From NCBI GenBank assembly GCA_037501455.1, contig CM074858.1, positions 89,440,501-89,504,500 on the forward strand: 64,000 nucleotides of DNA, given 5' to 3'. Numbering within the stretch: position 1 is the stretch's first letter; each line of letters starts with the position of its first letter. Position numbers and translations under genes: made by a program. Shown in pieces: positions 36,666 to 47,199 of this stretch. Under the pieces are notes generated by a model, which was not told the DNA's origin, did no database searches, and worked only from the letters and a program-made list of their open reading frames with translations. Source of the DNA: Lantana camara (taxonomy: Eukaryota > Streptophyta > Magnoliopsida > Lamiales > Verbenaceae).

Positions 36666-36682
36666 AACTCTCCCCCTTAAAA
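36666..36682 (-). promoter_or_regulatory. Polypurine tract of A
   Basis: TTTTAAGGGGGAGAGTT on the minus strand, next to the LTR start TGTGACGCCCCG. It is almost the same as the tracts of LARDs C and D. Confidence 0.85.
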
Positions 36683-36698
36683 GAATCCGTCCTCGGAT

Positions 36699-39600
36699 TC
36701 ATTGATCGCCCGGAAACAACTCGGGATGAAATCTTTTCATCTTATCCTCCGTCTCCCGCGTAGTCTCTTCCGTTTTATCACTTCTCCATAAGAACTTAAC
36801 TAGTGGGATTTGCCGGTTTCTTAGTTCTTGCAATTTGCGATCCAAAATTTTAACCGGTTTCTGAACGAAGGTGAGATTAGGCTCAAGTTCCACCTCTTCA
36901 ATGGGTAGGATCTCGGACTCATCCTGATAATACTTTCGAAGCTGAGAAACATGAAATACGTTGTGAATCCTGGTCAAACTTGGCGGTTGATCCAAACGGC
37001 AGGCCGTATCTCCAATTTTCTTGAGAATCTCAAACGGCCCTAAGTACCGAGGATTTAACTTTCCTCCTTTCCCAATCCTTGCGAACCCTTTTCTTGGGGA
37101 GGCTTTTAAGAACACCTTATCACCCACTTCAAACTCAAGATTCTTCCTTCGTCGATCCGCATAAGTTTTTTGTCTATCTTGAGCTGCTTTCGTTCTTTGT
37201 TGAATCAATTGGATCTTATCAATTGCCGGTTACACGGTCTTAGAAGGCTTTTCCTTCTTTTCCCCTCGCTTTACTCCTTCCTGCTTCGACCAATTCCATT
37301 CTTCTAGGTCGAAAAATAATGGGGATCTACACTTCCATCCGTAGAGAGCTTCATAGGGCGCCATTCCTAACGAGGCTTGATAACTGTTATTATATGCAAA
37401 TTCAATCAGCCGTAATTGCTCGTTCCAAGAGCTCGGAAAATCCAATGTACATGTTCTCAACATATCCTCCAAATATTTAATTAACCTTTCTGACTGCCCA
37501 TCTGTTTGAGGATGGAAAGTTGTGCTGAATTGAAGCTTTGTTCCCAAATTCCATCTAAACCACCCTTCACTCGTGGAAGACCTGAAATGAAATCCATCGC
37601 CACTTGCTGCCATTTCCATTCCGGAATAGGTAACGGTTGAAGTAGCCCCGATGGCTTATGATGTTCCGCTTTCACAACTTGGCATGTCAAGCAATGTTTC
37701 ATGAAGTTTACTACATCCCTCTTAAGTCCGTTCCACCAATAAAACTGCTTTAAATCCTTGTACATTTTGTTTCCCCTGGGATGTATTGAATACCCTGACC
37801 GGTGAGTTTCTTCCAAAATAATCCATTTTAATTCTTCTGGTACAACCACTCTAGTCTTGAACCTTAGAAGTCCCGTGTCATCAAACCCAAACGGACTCTC
37901 TGGATCAATTCTAGCTTTCTGTGCTAATTTCTGAACCTCGGGATCCACTCTCTGAGCTTCAAACAATCTCTGCTGAAGATCCGGCTGAACTGTAATATTC
38001 CGAATACTAGCTCTCAGCTTAAAAGACTCAGATTCATCCGTAGCTTCCACTTTAACACTTGACACACTAGCTTTTCTACTAAGCGCATCTACAACCACAT
38101 TGGCCTTTCCAGGTTCGTATCGAATTGTACACTCATAATCCGCCAAAGTCTCCATCCAACGCCTCTGTCTCTTGTTCGATTCCTTCTGAGAAAACAAATA
38201 CTGGAGCCTCTTATGATCGGAAAAGATCTCGAATGAAATTCCATAAAGATAGTGTCTCCACTTTCCCAAAGCAAATATCACGGTTGCAAGTTCGAGATCA
38301 TGAGTGGGATAGTTTGGTTCATGATCCTTTAATTTCCTCGAGGCATACGCTATCACTTTACCATTCTGCATCAAAACATATCCCAATCCTTCCTTCGAGG
38401 CGTCCGTATAAACCGTATATCCTTTAGTACCTTCAGGAGGTCCTAATACCGGTGCAGTGGTTAACTTTTCCTTCAAGAGCTGAAAACTCGCCTCACATGC
38501 CTCATCCCACTCAAATTTTACCTCCTTCTTGGTTAAACGGGTCAGAGGAACGGCAACCTTTGAGAAATCTTGTACGAACCTCCGGTAATAACCTACCAAA
38601 CCCAAGAAACTTCTTACCTCTGAGGCTTTCTTCGGACTTTGCCACTGAGTAACTGTCTCAATCTTTGAAGGGTCTACTTCCAAACCTTTACTTGAAACAA
38701 TGTGACCTAGAAAAGCAACCCGGTCGATCCAAAACTCACACTTACTAAACTTCGCAAACAACCGGTGCTCTCTCAACGTGTCCAACACCAATCTGAGATG
38801 CCGAGTATGATCTTCCACTGTCCGTGAATATAGAAGAATGTCATCAATAAATATCACCACGAACTTTTCGAGATAGGGACGGAAAATTCTATGCATCATA
38901 TCCATGAATGCTGCAGGGGCATTAGTCAAACCAAAAGGCATCACCACGAACTCGTAATGCCCATACCGGGTGTTAAATCCTGTCTTTGGAATATCTTCTT
39001 CCCGGATTTTCAACTGATAGTAACCTTGCCTTAAATCCAATTTTGAATAAATTCCTGAACCTTGCAGCATATCGAATAAATCCTCAATATGGGGTAACGG
39101 GTACTTATTCTTAATAGTCATCCGATTAAGCTCCCGATAATCTATACACATCCTCAACGCTCCATCTTTCTTTTTGATAAAGAGAACCGGAGCACCCCAC
39201 TGAGATGAACTCGGACGAATATACCCAATCTTAAGTAATTCCTCGAGTTGAATCTTCAACTCCTTCAACTCTGCCGGAGCCATTCTATAAGGAGTCTTAG
39301 AATACGATTCTGATCCCGGATATAAATCAATTACAAACTCAATCTCCCGGTCTAGCGGTAGAGAACCCAAATTTTCTGGAAATACGTCAGGATATTCCTT
39401 AACCACAGCAATCTCCTCAAAACTTGATTGATCCTTAGGTTTATTAAGGAGATAGGCTATAAATCCCATGGCTCCATCCCTTACTAACTTGTGAGCTTCC
39501 GTAAAAGACAACATTGGTACCGTCTTCGACCCGATTCCCACTATCAACTTCTCACCCAACTTTACTTTCTTAGCAAAACAATCAACAGTAGCCCGGTGCT

Positions 39601-39784
39601 TGAATAGCCAATCCATACCCAAAATTAGCCCGTATTTCTTCATAGGCATCACGATGAAATCTCTCGGATAATCTTTCCCTTCTAAATCACTAAACAATCC
39701 CGGACAACCCGATCTGTCTGCAAACTTCCTCGAAGAGGAGAACTCACCAAATAGCAAGAATTCAAACACATAACAGGCAAGCAT
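36699..39784 (-). pseudogene. Tekay-type pol of element A, with integrase-core deletion
   Basis: Reading leftward from about 39784: the end of protease (GLILGMDWL), RT with FIDDILLYS near 38850, RNase H with [10 protein letters not shown] near 38410, integrase zinc region ([15 protein letters not shown] near 37690) and the first integrase motif (DFISGLP). Right after GGLDGIW (near 37550) about 62 codons present in element B are missing, including the second catalytic Asp region. Reading resumes in another frame at GTKLQFS. A stop then precedes the integrase C terminus, and a chromodomain-like segment (QELRNRQIPLV) ends at 36699. The tryptophan of the chromodomain WE(I)EDKM block reads Arg here. 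Confidence 0.92.
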
Positions 39785-40995
39785 AGAAGAGCAACTAGAT
39801 CATGAGAAAGAAAGGAATGCGTAGCACCTGGATTGAAAAGTGCATGTATGTTCATGTTATGTATGCAAACGGTACCTTCCACCACGGCATTGGGGTCGGC
39901 TTCTACATTTTGTTCCTCGCCCTCAAGGGCATAAGCGCGTGCCGGAATCATAGGCCTGCGAGCTCCCGGTTGGAAGGATGGATTCTTATCGGGGCAAGTG
40001 TCCGCCATATGAGTTCCCTTTCCAAAAATAAGGCATAGACCCAATCTTCTCCGAAAATTATTATAAGCGTGAGTCGGTCCACCACAATAAGTACATGGTG
40101 GTATGTCCTGTCGATCCCCCTTCTTAACCGATGGTGCTGGTGGTTTAAAAATTAGTCTGGATGTACGAAGCTTCTTGTTTGAGCCTTTGTTTTGTAGTGC
40201 TACTTGATTCATCGGTCTCTTACCTGGATTATATCTCAATCCCGAAATGGATCTTAGGCCCGAGCGATAAGTATTCCTCCGGCTCACCACTCCATCTTCT
40301 ACTCTCAACGCCTTGGTTGTAGCTTTCAACCACGTGCTCGTATTATCGGCCTCAATAGCCTTCTGAATATCCGGGTTCAATCCCTGAACAAAGTACATAG
40401 CTTTATGTGCATCATCATTTGCAATATTCGGTGCATATCTAACCAACCGATCAAACTCAGCAATATACTCAGATACCGTCCTGTTTCCTTGTTTCAATTT
40501 AGTAAACTCCTTCAATCTTCTAGTCCTTGAAGCAAGTGGGATGAATTTTCCTTTGAATTCCCGGATAAAAACATCCCAATCAACCTCTACCCTAGCGGCA
40601 TCTAATTGAATCTTGTTCGTTTCCCACCAAGAATAAGCTTGCCCCTATAATAGAGCAATAGTGCATCTTGCTTTCTCTTGAGAACCGTAAGGAATAAGCT
40701 CCCATATCCTCCCAATCTCTTTTAGCCATTGCTCGGCTTGCACGTCATTCCCCGAGTAAAATTTGGGAGGATTTTGATTTCTGAACTCAAGATAGACCGC
40801 AGTAATTTCTCCTTCCTATGCAGGTGCCGCTGCTGATGGTGCCGGTGGGACATAATCACGAAGCCGTTGGTTAATGATATTAATGACAAAATTCACAAAA
40901 GCTTCAGCATGTGGTGGTTGTTGTGGTGGTGTAGGAGAGCGATCATGGTGACGGCGTCGCTCAGGAGATCGAACCCGGTGTCTTCTTGGCGGCAT
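39700..40995 (-). pseudogene. Gag and protease start of element A, broken
   Basis: A start codon at 40995 opens MPPRRHRVRS, as in element B. The capsid-like core continues (FRNQNPPKF, QAYSWW, SRTRRLKEF, RYAPNIAND), interrupted by stops near 40820 and 40648. The zinc-knuckle area is degenerate (CTYCGGPTHAYNNF; CLIFGKGTHMADTC, where a knuckle Cys reads Phe). The protease active-site motif reads LFNPGATHSF, so the catalytic Asp has become Asn. Downstream pol is in another frame, so a frameshift lies near 39690-39780. It is non-functional by several independent lesions. Confidence 0.88.
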
Positions 40996-41190
40996 TCTGT
41001 AAATAAAACACTGAAATGCATGCTATGTTTAGTCCATGCATGAAAACACAAGATAATTCATTCAAAATACAAGAACTAAGCACATAAGCACATAAGAAAT
41101 GCATATGCAACACATTGACAATTAGTTCCTAATGCCGAACGACTTAGACAAACTTAACACGACACGAGAGCCCGGATTTTGCAACCCGAG

Positions 41191-41202
41191 GCTCTGATAC
41201 CA
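41191..41202 (-). promoter_or_regulatory. Primer-binding site of A (initiator tRNA-Met type)
   Basis: The minus strand reads TGGTATCAGAGC, complementary to the 3' end of plant initiator tRNA-Met, eight bases inside the 5' LTR end. Confidence 0.92.
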
Positions 41203-41615
41203 CTTAAGGATGTTGCACCCGAGCGCAAGGTACCACATCCCCCGTACCGAGACCCGGCCTGCATATGAAACGGATAATCCATACACGAGCAAAATCACAG
41301 CGAACGGGGACACTACACACACACTAAGCTAGGCGGGCTAACCCTTAAACCAAACAATACAAAAAGTAAACGAAATAGAGTATGTAATAGCGGAAGCAAC
41401 ACACGATCAAGATATATATACATTGAGCATTCAAGCTCCAAAATAGAATATTTACAACACTAACATGCTGTCACAACTCAAACATGTACGTTCAATTCAT
41501 AGTTAATACATAAGAGTCATAAATAAGAGTATGAGCGCGTGTAAGACCCAAAATATAGAGCTAGAAACAAATGCGAGACACACTGACTCGAATTCCCGTC
41601 TAGCTCCACTTACAC

Positions 41616-43860
41616 CTGCACAAAACAATTGAAACAATCCGGGTTCAGTCTATAGGAGACTGATGGGTATTAAAACCGGGCATAAAATATAGATAATGCG
41701 AAACTTAAACACATTCATGCATGTAATAATCCCGAAAGAGGTTTTAGAACGACATCCCCAAGTGGGTAAAACAAGAAGTCATCCATCGGGATTATAACTC
41801 TCATTCTCATGTTCAATCAATAGGTTATACGTGAACCCGGCGAGAAGGCTAAGTCTCCAACCTCCACCTCGTGTAATCATTAAAGTATTAAGTAGGTGTT
41901 CATGCATACATTCTTTCGTGCTCAATCAATCGATCAATCATAATCTTTTGATCATTCATAATCATTTATATAATCCCCTTCTTCCTCCGGGCGGTGGACG
42001 GGTTTACAAAGCCCGACCACCTCAATCATTGGCCAGGGGGTTTCATGAGTTCCCCAAAGGCACTCAGCTTCCTTTTCTCACTAATCTCCTAGTGAGTTCC
42101 GGACTCTGTAGTTTGGTAAAACTAGTGTACGGGTTCACCGTCAGCCCGTGCTTCCCCGGTTAGCCACGTACACTAAGTCTCGGGCCCCAATTAGTGCAAT
42201 CAATCATTACTCGCCAAAACATTTAGGTAGGGTGTTTAAAATAAAGAAAAGAGTTAACATTAAAATCATAGACTCTTTGAAAGACTCGATATAGGTATAT
42301 AATAATTTGATTTAAAACCTTTCAAATTGGGAATATATATAGGGTCGTTTATCTAAATAGAAGAGAAACCCACCTTAAAGACAAAAGAAATAGCAAGAAG
42401 AGCCTCACTACTCGTCCTCGTCTCCAACTAGACCCGGATCTGTGCAAAGAAAGTGAAGTGTAACTCAAATGACCATATAAGATGGTCGACAATGTAATGA
42501 TCATGATATGAATGCATAAAAGATAATATTATATAATGAACACGTTCATGTGCACGATGAATGCATTTAAATCATATAAACGAGCCATTCATTCGTTTAA
42601 GGAAATATTTATATTATTTAAGTTATTAATTTCATATTTCATATCAAATCAATCTAAGGAATTCAAATAACGGTCATATCTCGTACTATAACACGTTTAC
42701 AATTATTGAATAGACAAATAATTACATTCAATTTAAGATTGAAAATTAGAAAGGAACATGAAATAGGTAACAACTAAATTCTAAAATTTAAATAAATTAT
42801 ATATATAGGTGTACGTACCCATTCATGCAATTTACTACAAAATGGAAAAATTTTATGCGTGTAATGAATTTAGCACGTACAAAAGCATGCATATCCTAAA
42901 ACAAAATAAATTAAATCATAACAAGCATGCATGCAATTAATCAAAAACACAAACATGCATGCAATATCTACTTAATTACACACGTACATGCTGCATGCAT
43001 TTATATATATAATTAACCATGCACACATTACATGCATTACATGCATTTCATGCATGGAAAGAAAGGAAAAAAAAACGCAGCAGCAAAACGGCAACAAACA
43101 GCGTTCCAAATTCAATCTCCCAGCCCGGAGAGATTTTGTACATCAAAATTCCCCGTCGGGGAGCTTCGTGCATCAAAATTCCCTGCACAAAGGCTACCCG
43201 GCCGGGCCTTTTCACGGCCTAGATCTCCCCGCCCGGGGAGATCTAGTTCAGTCATGCAGCAGCTAAAAAACGAAGCTTTAAACCTCTGTTTTATGGCATG
43301 AATCAATAGCAGCAGGTAGCAGCAACATAAGGCATAATACACAGCAGCGAAATGTACCAACAACTCCCACAAATAGACTGAAATTGACAGCAATTAAGCC
43401 AAGACAAACGCAGCAGCTGACAACAGTAAAAACAGGCTGAAAAACAGGGCAAAAGAATGAAAAAACAGAGCAGCAGCTGTCTAACTTCATTGCAACATAA
43501 TCAGGTAAGGTAAGGCAATAATTATGCTGCAAAACAACTCCAAAACAACATACAAATCATCCCCAAGATGGATCAAACGTGAGATGAAGGTATAGGTGAT
43601 CATTTCATGAATTTTCCTCAAAACTCCATTAATGACAACTCATGAATGCTTCAATCACCGTAAATGCAAAGAATAAGTCAAGACAATCATATTCGTGCTT
43701 TGAATCAACTAAAACCATCAAGGAATGAAAGATATCAACATATGTCTCTAAACCTAGCTATTCATCACTTCAGTCATAAACCCATGAAAGCATGCTCAAA
43801 ATTGGGGATGAATGGATCAAAATGACTCATAATGAATGTATATTACAACCCTAAGCTTAC
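41616..43860 (-). other. Predicted leader intron in 5' LTR of A
   Basis: Minus-strand donor CCACAAG|GTAAGC (intron begins 43860) and acceptor TTGTTTTGTGCAG|GTG (ends 41616), both near consensus. The hairpin CAGTCT..AGACTG at 41646-41662 is 30 bases upstream of the acceptor. Confidence 0.5.
43114..43245. repeat. GC-rich inverted-repeat cluster, A 5' LTR
   Basis: The best unit is 43220-43245, arms TAGATCTCCCC and GGGGAGATCTA around GCCC (11-bp stem). Units at 43114-43133 and near 43145-43165 are decayed relative to the 3' LTR copy. Confidence 0.85.
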
Positions 43861-44794
43861 CTTGTGGATTGGATGAAGTTTGGAAGAGATTTGAACTTTG
43901 AATCTCCAAGGGTGGCAAGAGTTACGGGATTTTCCGGAATAGGGAATTTTTGGCTGAATTTCTCCAAGTGATGAAGGTTGGTTCGGTTAGGGAAAATAAT
44001 ATCAGATTAGGGGGTTGAGTTAGGGTTCTAAGGCCTCAAACCATGGTAAAATTGGTCAAGGTTTGAATGAGATATGGCTCTTTTAGTAAAAGGTGGCAGT
44101 TTTGGTGTTCGTTGCATGTTTCGGTTGAATTGCGGTGGTTCAATTAACTTTGGAAAAATATAAGGCTAAGTTCATTAAACTTGAATTTTCATTATGAGTT
44201 CAGCGAAGTTGACGAAACTCAAATCCGAGTTTCCTAGCTCAAGATATCACATACGGAACCAAGGGTGCGCTAATTGCCCGTTAGCCCCCGATTTGGTTCC
44301 ACAAATCAAAATAAATTCGTTACCATGTCAAACGAGATCGAAAACATGAAACGAGCATTCGGACATGTTCATAACACATAAATGTACAACATACTAAATT
44401 TTCACGAAATCTCGAATTCAATTCGAATAGGAACGACACTCAAACATGTCACATATATAGTTCAAGAATTCAATTAAATTCAAATAACTCAAATATTTAT
44501 AAATAAACTAAAATTAAAATAAATAAAAAAAAAACTTAACGGTATAAAGTAATATAATAAAATGACAATTAATCATATAAAAAGAAAACAACTAAATTCC
44601 ATTTTCAATTAAATTTAAAATTCACGAATTAGATTAAATTTAATATTAGAAAAATTAAAGATATAATTATTTAACATTTTAACATTTAATTATAAAATTA
44701 AATATATGAAATACTTATAAACAATTAATTCGCGCAAATTGATAAACACGTACGTCATACCTGTACGGCCGAAATATCGAGGCGTTACACGTAC

Positions 44795-45972
44795 GATAAG
44801 GTGTAAAGGTGGGTTTCTCTTCTAATAGCTAAAACGACCCGATATATCCCTTACGTGAAATGTTTTAAACCAAAATAGTATATTTATATGTCGAGTCATT
44901 TTGGGTAAATGATTTCAAACGTATGACCCCTTTTTATTTATGAACCCTACCTATGATTTTGGCGAGTGCATGATATGAAGTGAACACGGGCCCAGGAATT
45001 TAGTACATGTGGCTATCCGGGGAGGCATCGAGCCGACGAGGATCCCATGTGCTAGTTCCACCATGAACTACGGCGAAACGGACCTCATCAAGGAGTTTGT
45101 GACGAGGAAATGCTAACCGGGCTTTGAGGACTCATGAACCTCAATAGCCACATTGATATGATTAGGTGGTCGGGCCTTGCAATCCCGTCCACCAGCCGGA
45201 GGAAGAAGGTGTAAGCGTTTATGATTATGAATGATATGATTATGATTATGAACGAATATGTATGAATGTGAATGATCACTAATGTAAAGATTGAATTGAT
45301 ATGCACACACGAGGAGAAGGTTGGAGATTATGCATGCCCCCTCACTGGGCTATGAAACCTTATGAATGGAATGTATGAATTTGATAGTTGTAATCCCGAG
45401 CATTGTTTTCCTTTGTTTTGCCCACTTAGGAAATATCTAAAAAAAACCTCGCACGGGATTATGGCGTGCATGTGTGGGTGTTTAAATTCTGCGATATTAT
45501 ATATGTTATGCCCTGTTTTATACCCACCAGTCTCTTATAGACTGAACCCGGTTTTGTTTTCAGTTCTTTTGCAGGTTTTGGAGTGCTAGGCGGGAGGTTG
45601 AGTCTATCGAGTTGTGTGGTTCAGTTGAATTCTTTTATTACACATATTGTAAATTGATTAAGTTGTGCATTAAATGTACGAACTATTATAGTTGTATTTT
45701 ATGATTTATGTTTGAAAATTCGTGACTAGGTATTTATGTTAGTTGAACCCGTTACTTGTTGCCTACATTATGATTGACCTTATATTTTGCTTTCGCATTC
45801 GCATTTAATTCATGGTTTTGTTTAATTGGTTTCAAAGGTTCTAGTTCCCGCCTAGCCTAGTGTGTGAGTGAGTCCCCGTTCACCGTGATTCAGCTCGTGT
45901 ATGGACTCTCCATTTCATATGCGGGTCGGGTCCCAGTGCGGGGGATGTGGGACCTTCCGTTGGGGTGCTACA
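44795..45972 (+). mobile_element. 3' LTR of C, second part
   Basis: It resumes after A's target duplication and ends GGGGTGCTACA at 45972. It carries the hairpin (45528-45544), the acceptor TTTTGCAG|GT (45574) and the CTAGGCGGG box, all in the same order as in solo LTRs 1 and 2. Confidence 0.9.
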
Positions 45973-47179
45973 ATTGCCATATGTCATACTTGATCTCATA
46001 TTGAGTCTCGTCTCACAAGTTCCCGTTGTTTCCTTTCTTGTCCAGTTCTTTTCCTGGGCGGAGATCATTGGTCGTATGGACACTTTCTTGTATCCTTGTT
46101 TTGTTTCGTCACTCGTCAGGTGAGGTTTAAATTCTAGATATATAGAACCCATACTACCCTATGTGATGTTTTAAGCCAAAATGTATCTATATATCTATAG
46201 TTTTCCAAACCTTATTGATTTTAAACAAATTTCATGAATGAACTGAACGAACTGAATTGATTGATTGATTGATTTGGCGAGTATATTGTACTGTACTGTG
46301 GGCCCGAGGGTAGTTGATTGAGCCAACCGGGAAAGCAAAGGGCTGACGGGTGACTCTTGCACTATCCTCACCATTTTGGGATCACATCTGAATCCACCAG
46401 AAGGTTTGGTGGAGGAAGAAATCCTACGTGGGAGTCATGTTCCCGACGTACGCCATGATTGGATGGTTGGGTCTTGCAAGCCCACCATCACCCAGAGGAA
46501 AAAGGGTTCATGAAACTGCTAATTGATCACATGTTAATTACTTTTGTGATCGCCTAATAAACGGAAACATTCATGATTGTTCACTTTTGGAGTAAAGGTT
46601 GGAGAATGCCCTCACTCGTCGGGCCACGGATTGAATTGATAATGATTGAACTGTTAAATTGAATAGTTGTAATCTCGGGAGAGGATTTACTTTATTCTTA
46701 AACTTATATTGATTTCTTGTTTTTATAAAATCTTACCCGAGATTATAGCTTGCATGATATGTGCGCTTATATTTATTTAAACCCCTCACTCAGTCTTTCA
46801 TAGACTGACACCTCACTTTTCAGGTTTTGTAGGTTGAGTGCTAGGCGGGATTGAGTCGGGGCAAGTCTTTTATTTTGAGTCTAGCACAATTCATTTACCT
46901 ATTTGAAGCATATGTTTTTTATGACCCATTTATGTTACTTTGAGAGATTGTACATTGGTAGATTGGAAACAGACTAGAATGATGATATGATTATATTATG
47001 CTTCCGCGTTATTCGTTATACATTGTTGTAATTAATTGAGGGTTAGTCCCACCTAGCTAGATTGTTTTTTTTATTGTCTCCCGTTGGCTATAGGCTTGAG
47101 TCATGTATGGGTGCTCGTTCCATATGTGGATTGAACTATAGTGCGGGGGATGTGGCCACCTTGCGTTTCGGGTGCTACA
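45973..47179 (+). mobile_element. 5' LTR of D, second part only
   Basis: It begins abruptly at the right end of C and ends CGGGTGCTACA, eight bases before the primer-binding site. It contains hairpin CAGTC..GACTG (46791-46808), an acceptor TTTTGTAG|GTT (46832) and GTGCTAGGCGGG. The first part of the LTR, including its expected inverted-repeat cluster, is missing from the window. Confidence 0.85.
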
Positions 47180-47187
47180 TCCTAATG

Positions 47188-47199
47188 TGGTATCAGAGC
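47188..47199 (+). promoter_or_regulatory. Primer-binding site of D (initiator tRNA-Met type)
   Basis: TGGTATCAGAGC eight bases downstream of the LTR end, identical to that of element A. Confidence 0.92.

Larger units (their letters stand above)
22994..44789 (-). mobile_element. Element A, Tekay-type Ty3/gypsy, host of element B
   Basis: Complete ends TG/CA with the 5-bp duplication CGTAC on both sides (22989-22993 and 44790-44794). On the minus strand the order is 5' LTR (44789-41211), primer-binding site, gag, protease, RT, RNase H, integrase with chromodomain, polypurine tract and 3' LTR (36665-22994). The 3' LTR holds element B. The chromodomain-type C terminus and Met-tRNA primer site place it among chromoviruses, most like Tekay. 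LTR copies differ visibly more than those of B, so A is older. Confidence 0.93.
41211..44789 (-). mobile_element. 5' LTR of A
   Basis: 3579 bp, plus-strand start TGTTGCACCCGAGCGC, end GGCGTTACA, followed by the duplication CGTAC. Compared with the 3' LTR it has about 590 extra bases (about 42468-43055) that are AT-rich with many GCATGCAT-like words. Confidence 0.94.
21766..45574 (+). other. Predicted leader intron in LTR of C (interrupted by A)
   Basis: Donor AAAG|GTAAGT at 21765/21766; acceptor TTCTTTTGCAG|GT ending at 45574, after hairpin CAGTC..GACTG (45528-45544) and before GTGCTAGGCGGG. Without element A the intron would be about 2.0 kb. This is the best splice-site pair among the plus-strand LTRs. 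Confidence 0.5.
17985..45972 (+). mobile_element. Element C, LARD-like non-autonomous Ty3/gypsy
   Basis: It comprises an internal region without protein coding capacity (17985-21017), a polypurine tract, and a 3' LTR in two pieces (21018-22993 and 44795-45972) separated by element A. The internal region is homologous along its length to that of element D (about 47495-50626) but lacks the first 300 bases, the primer-binding site and the 5' LTR. Polypurine tract and LTR organisation match the coding Tekay-type elements A and B, which suggests trans-mobilisation by that lineage. Confidence 0.75.
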
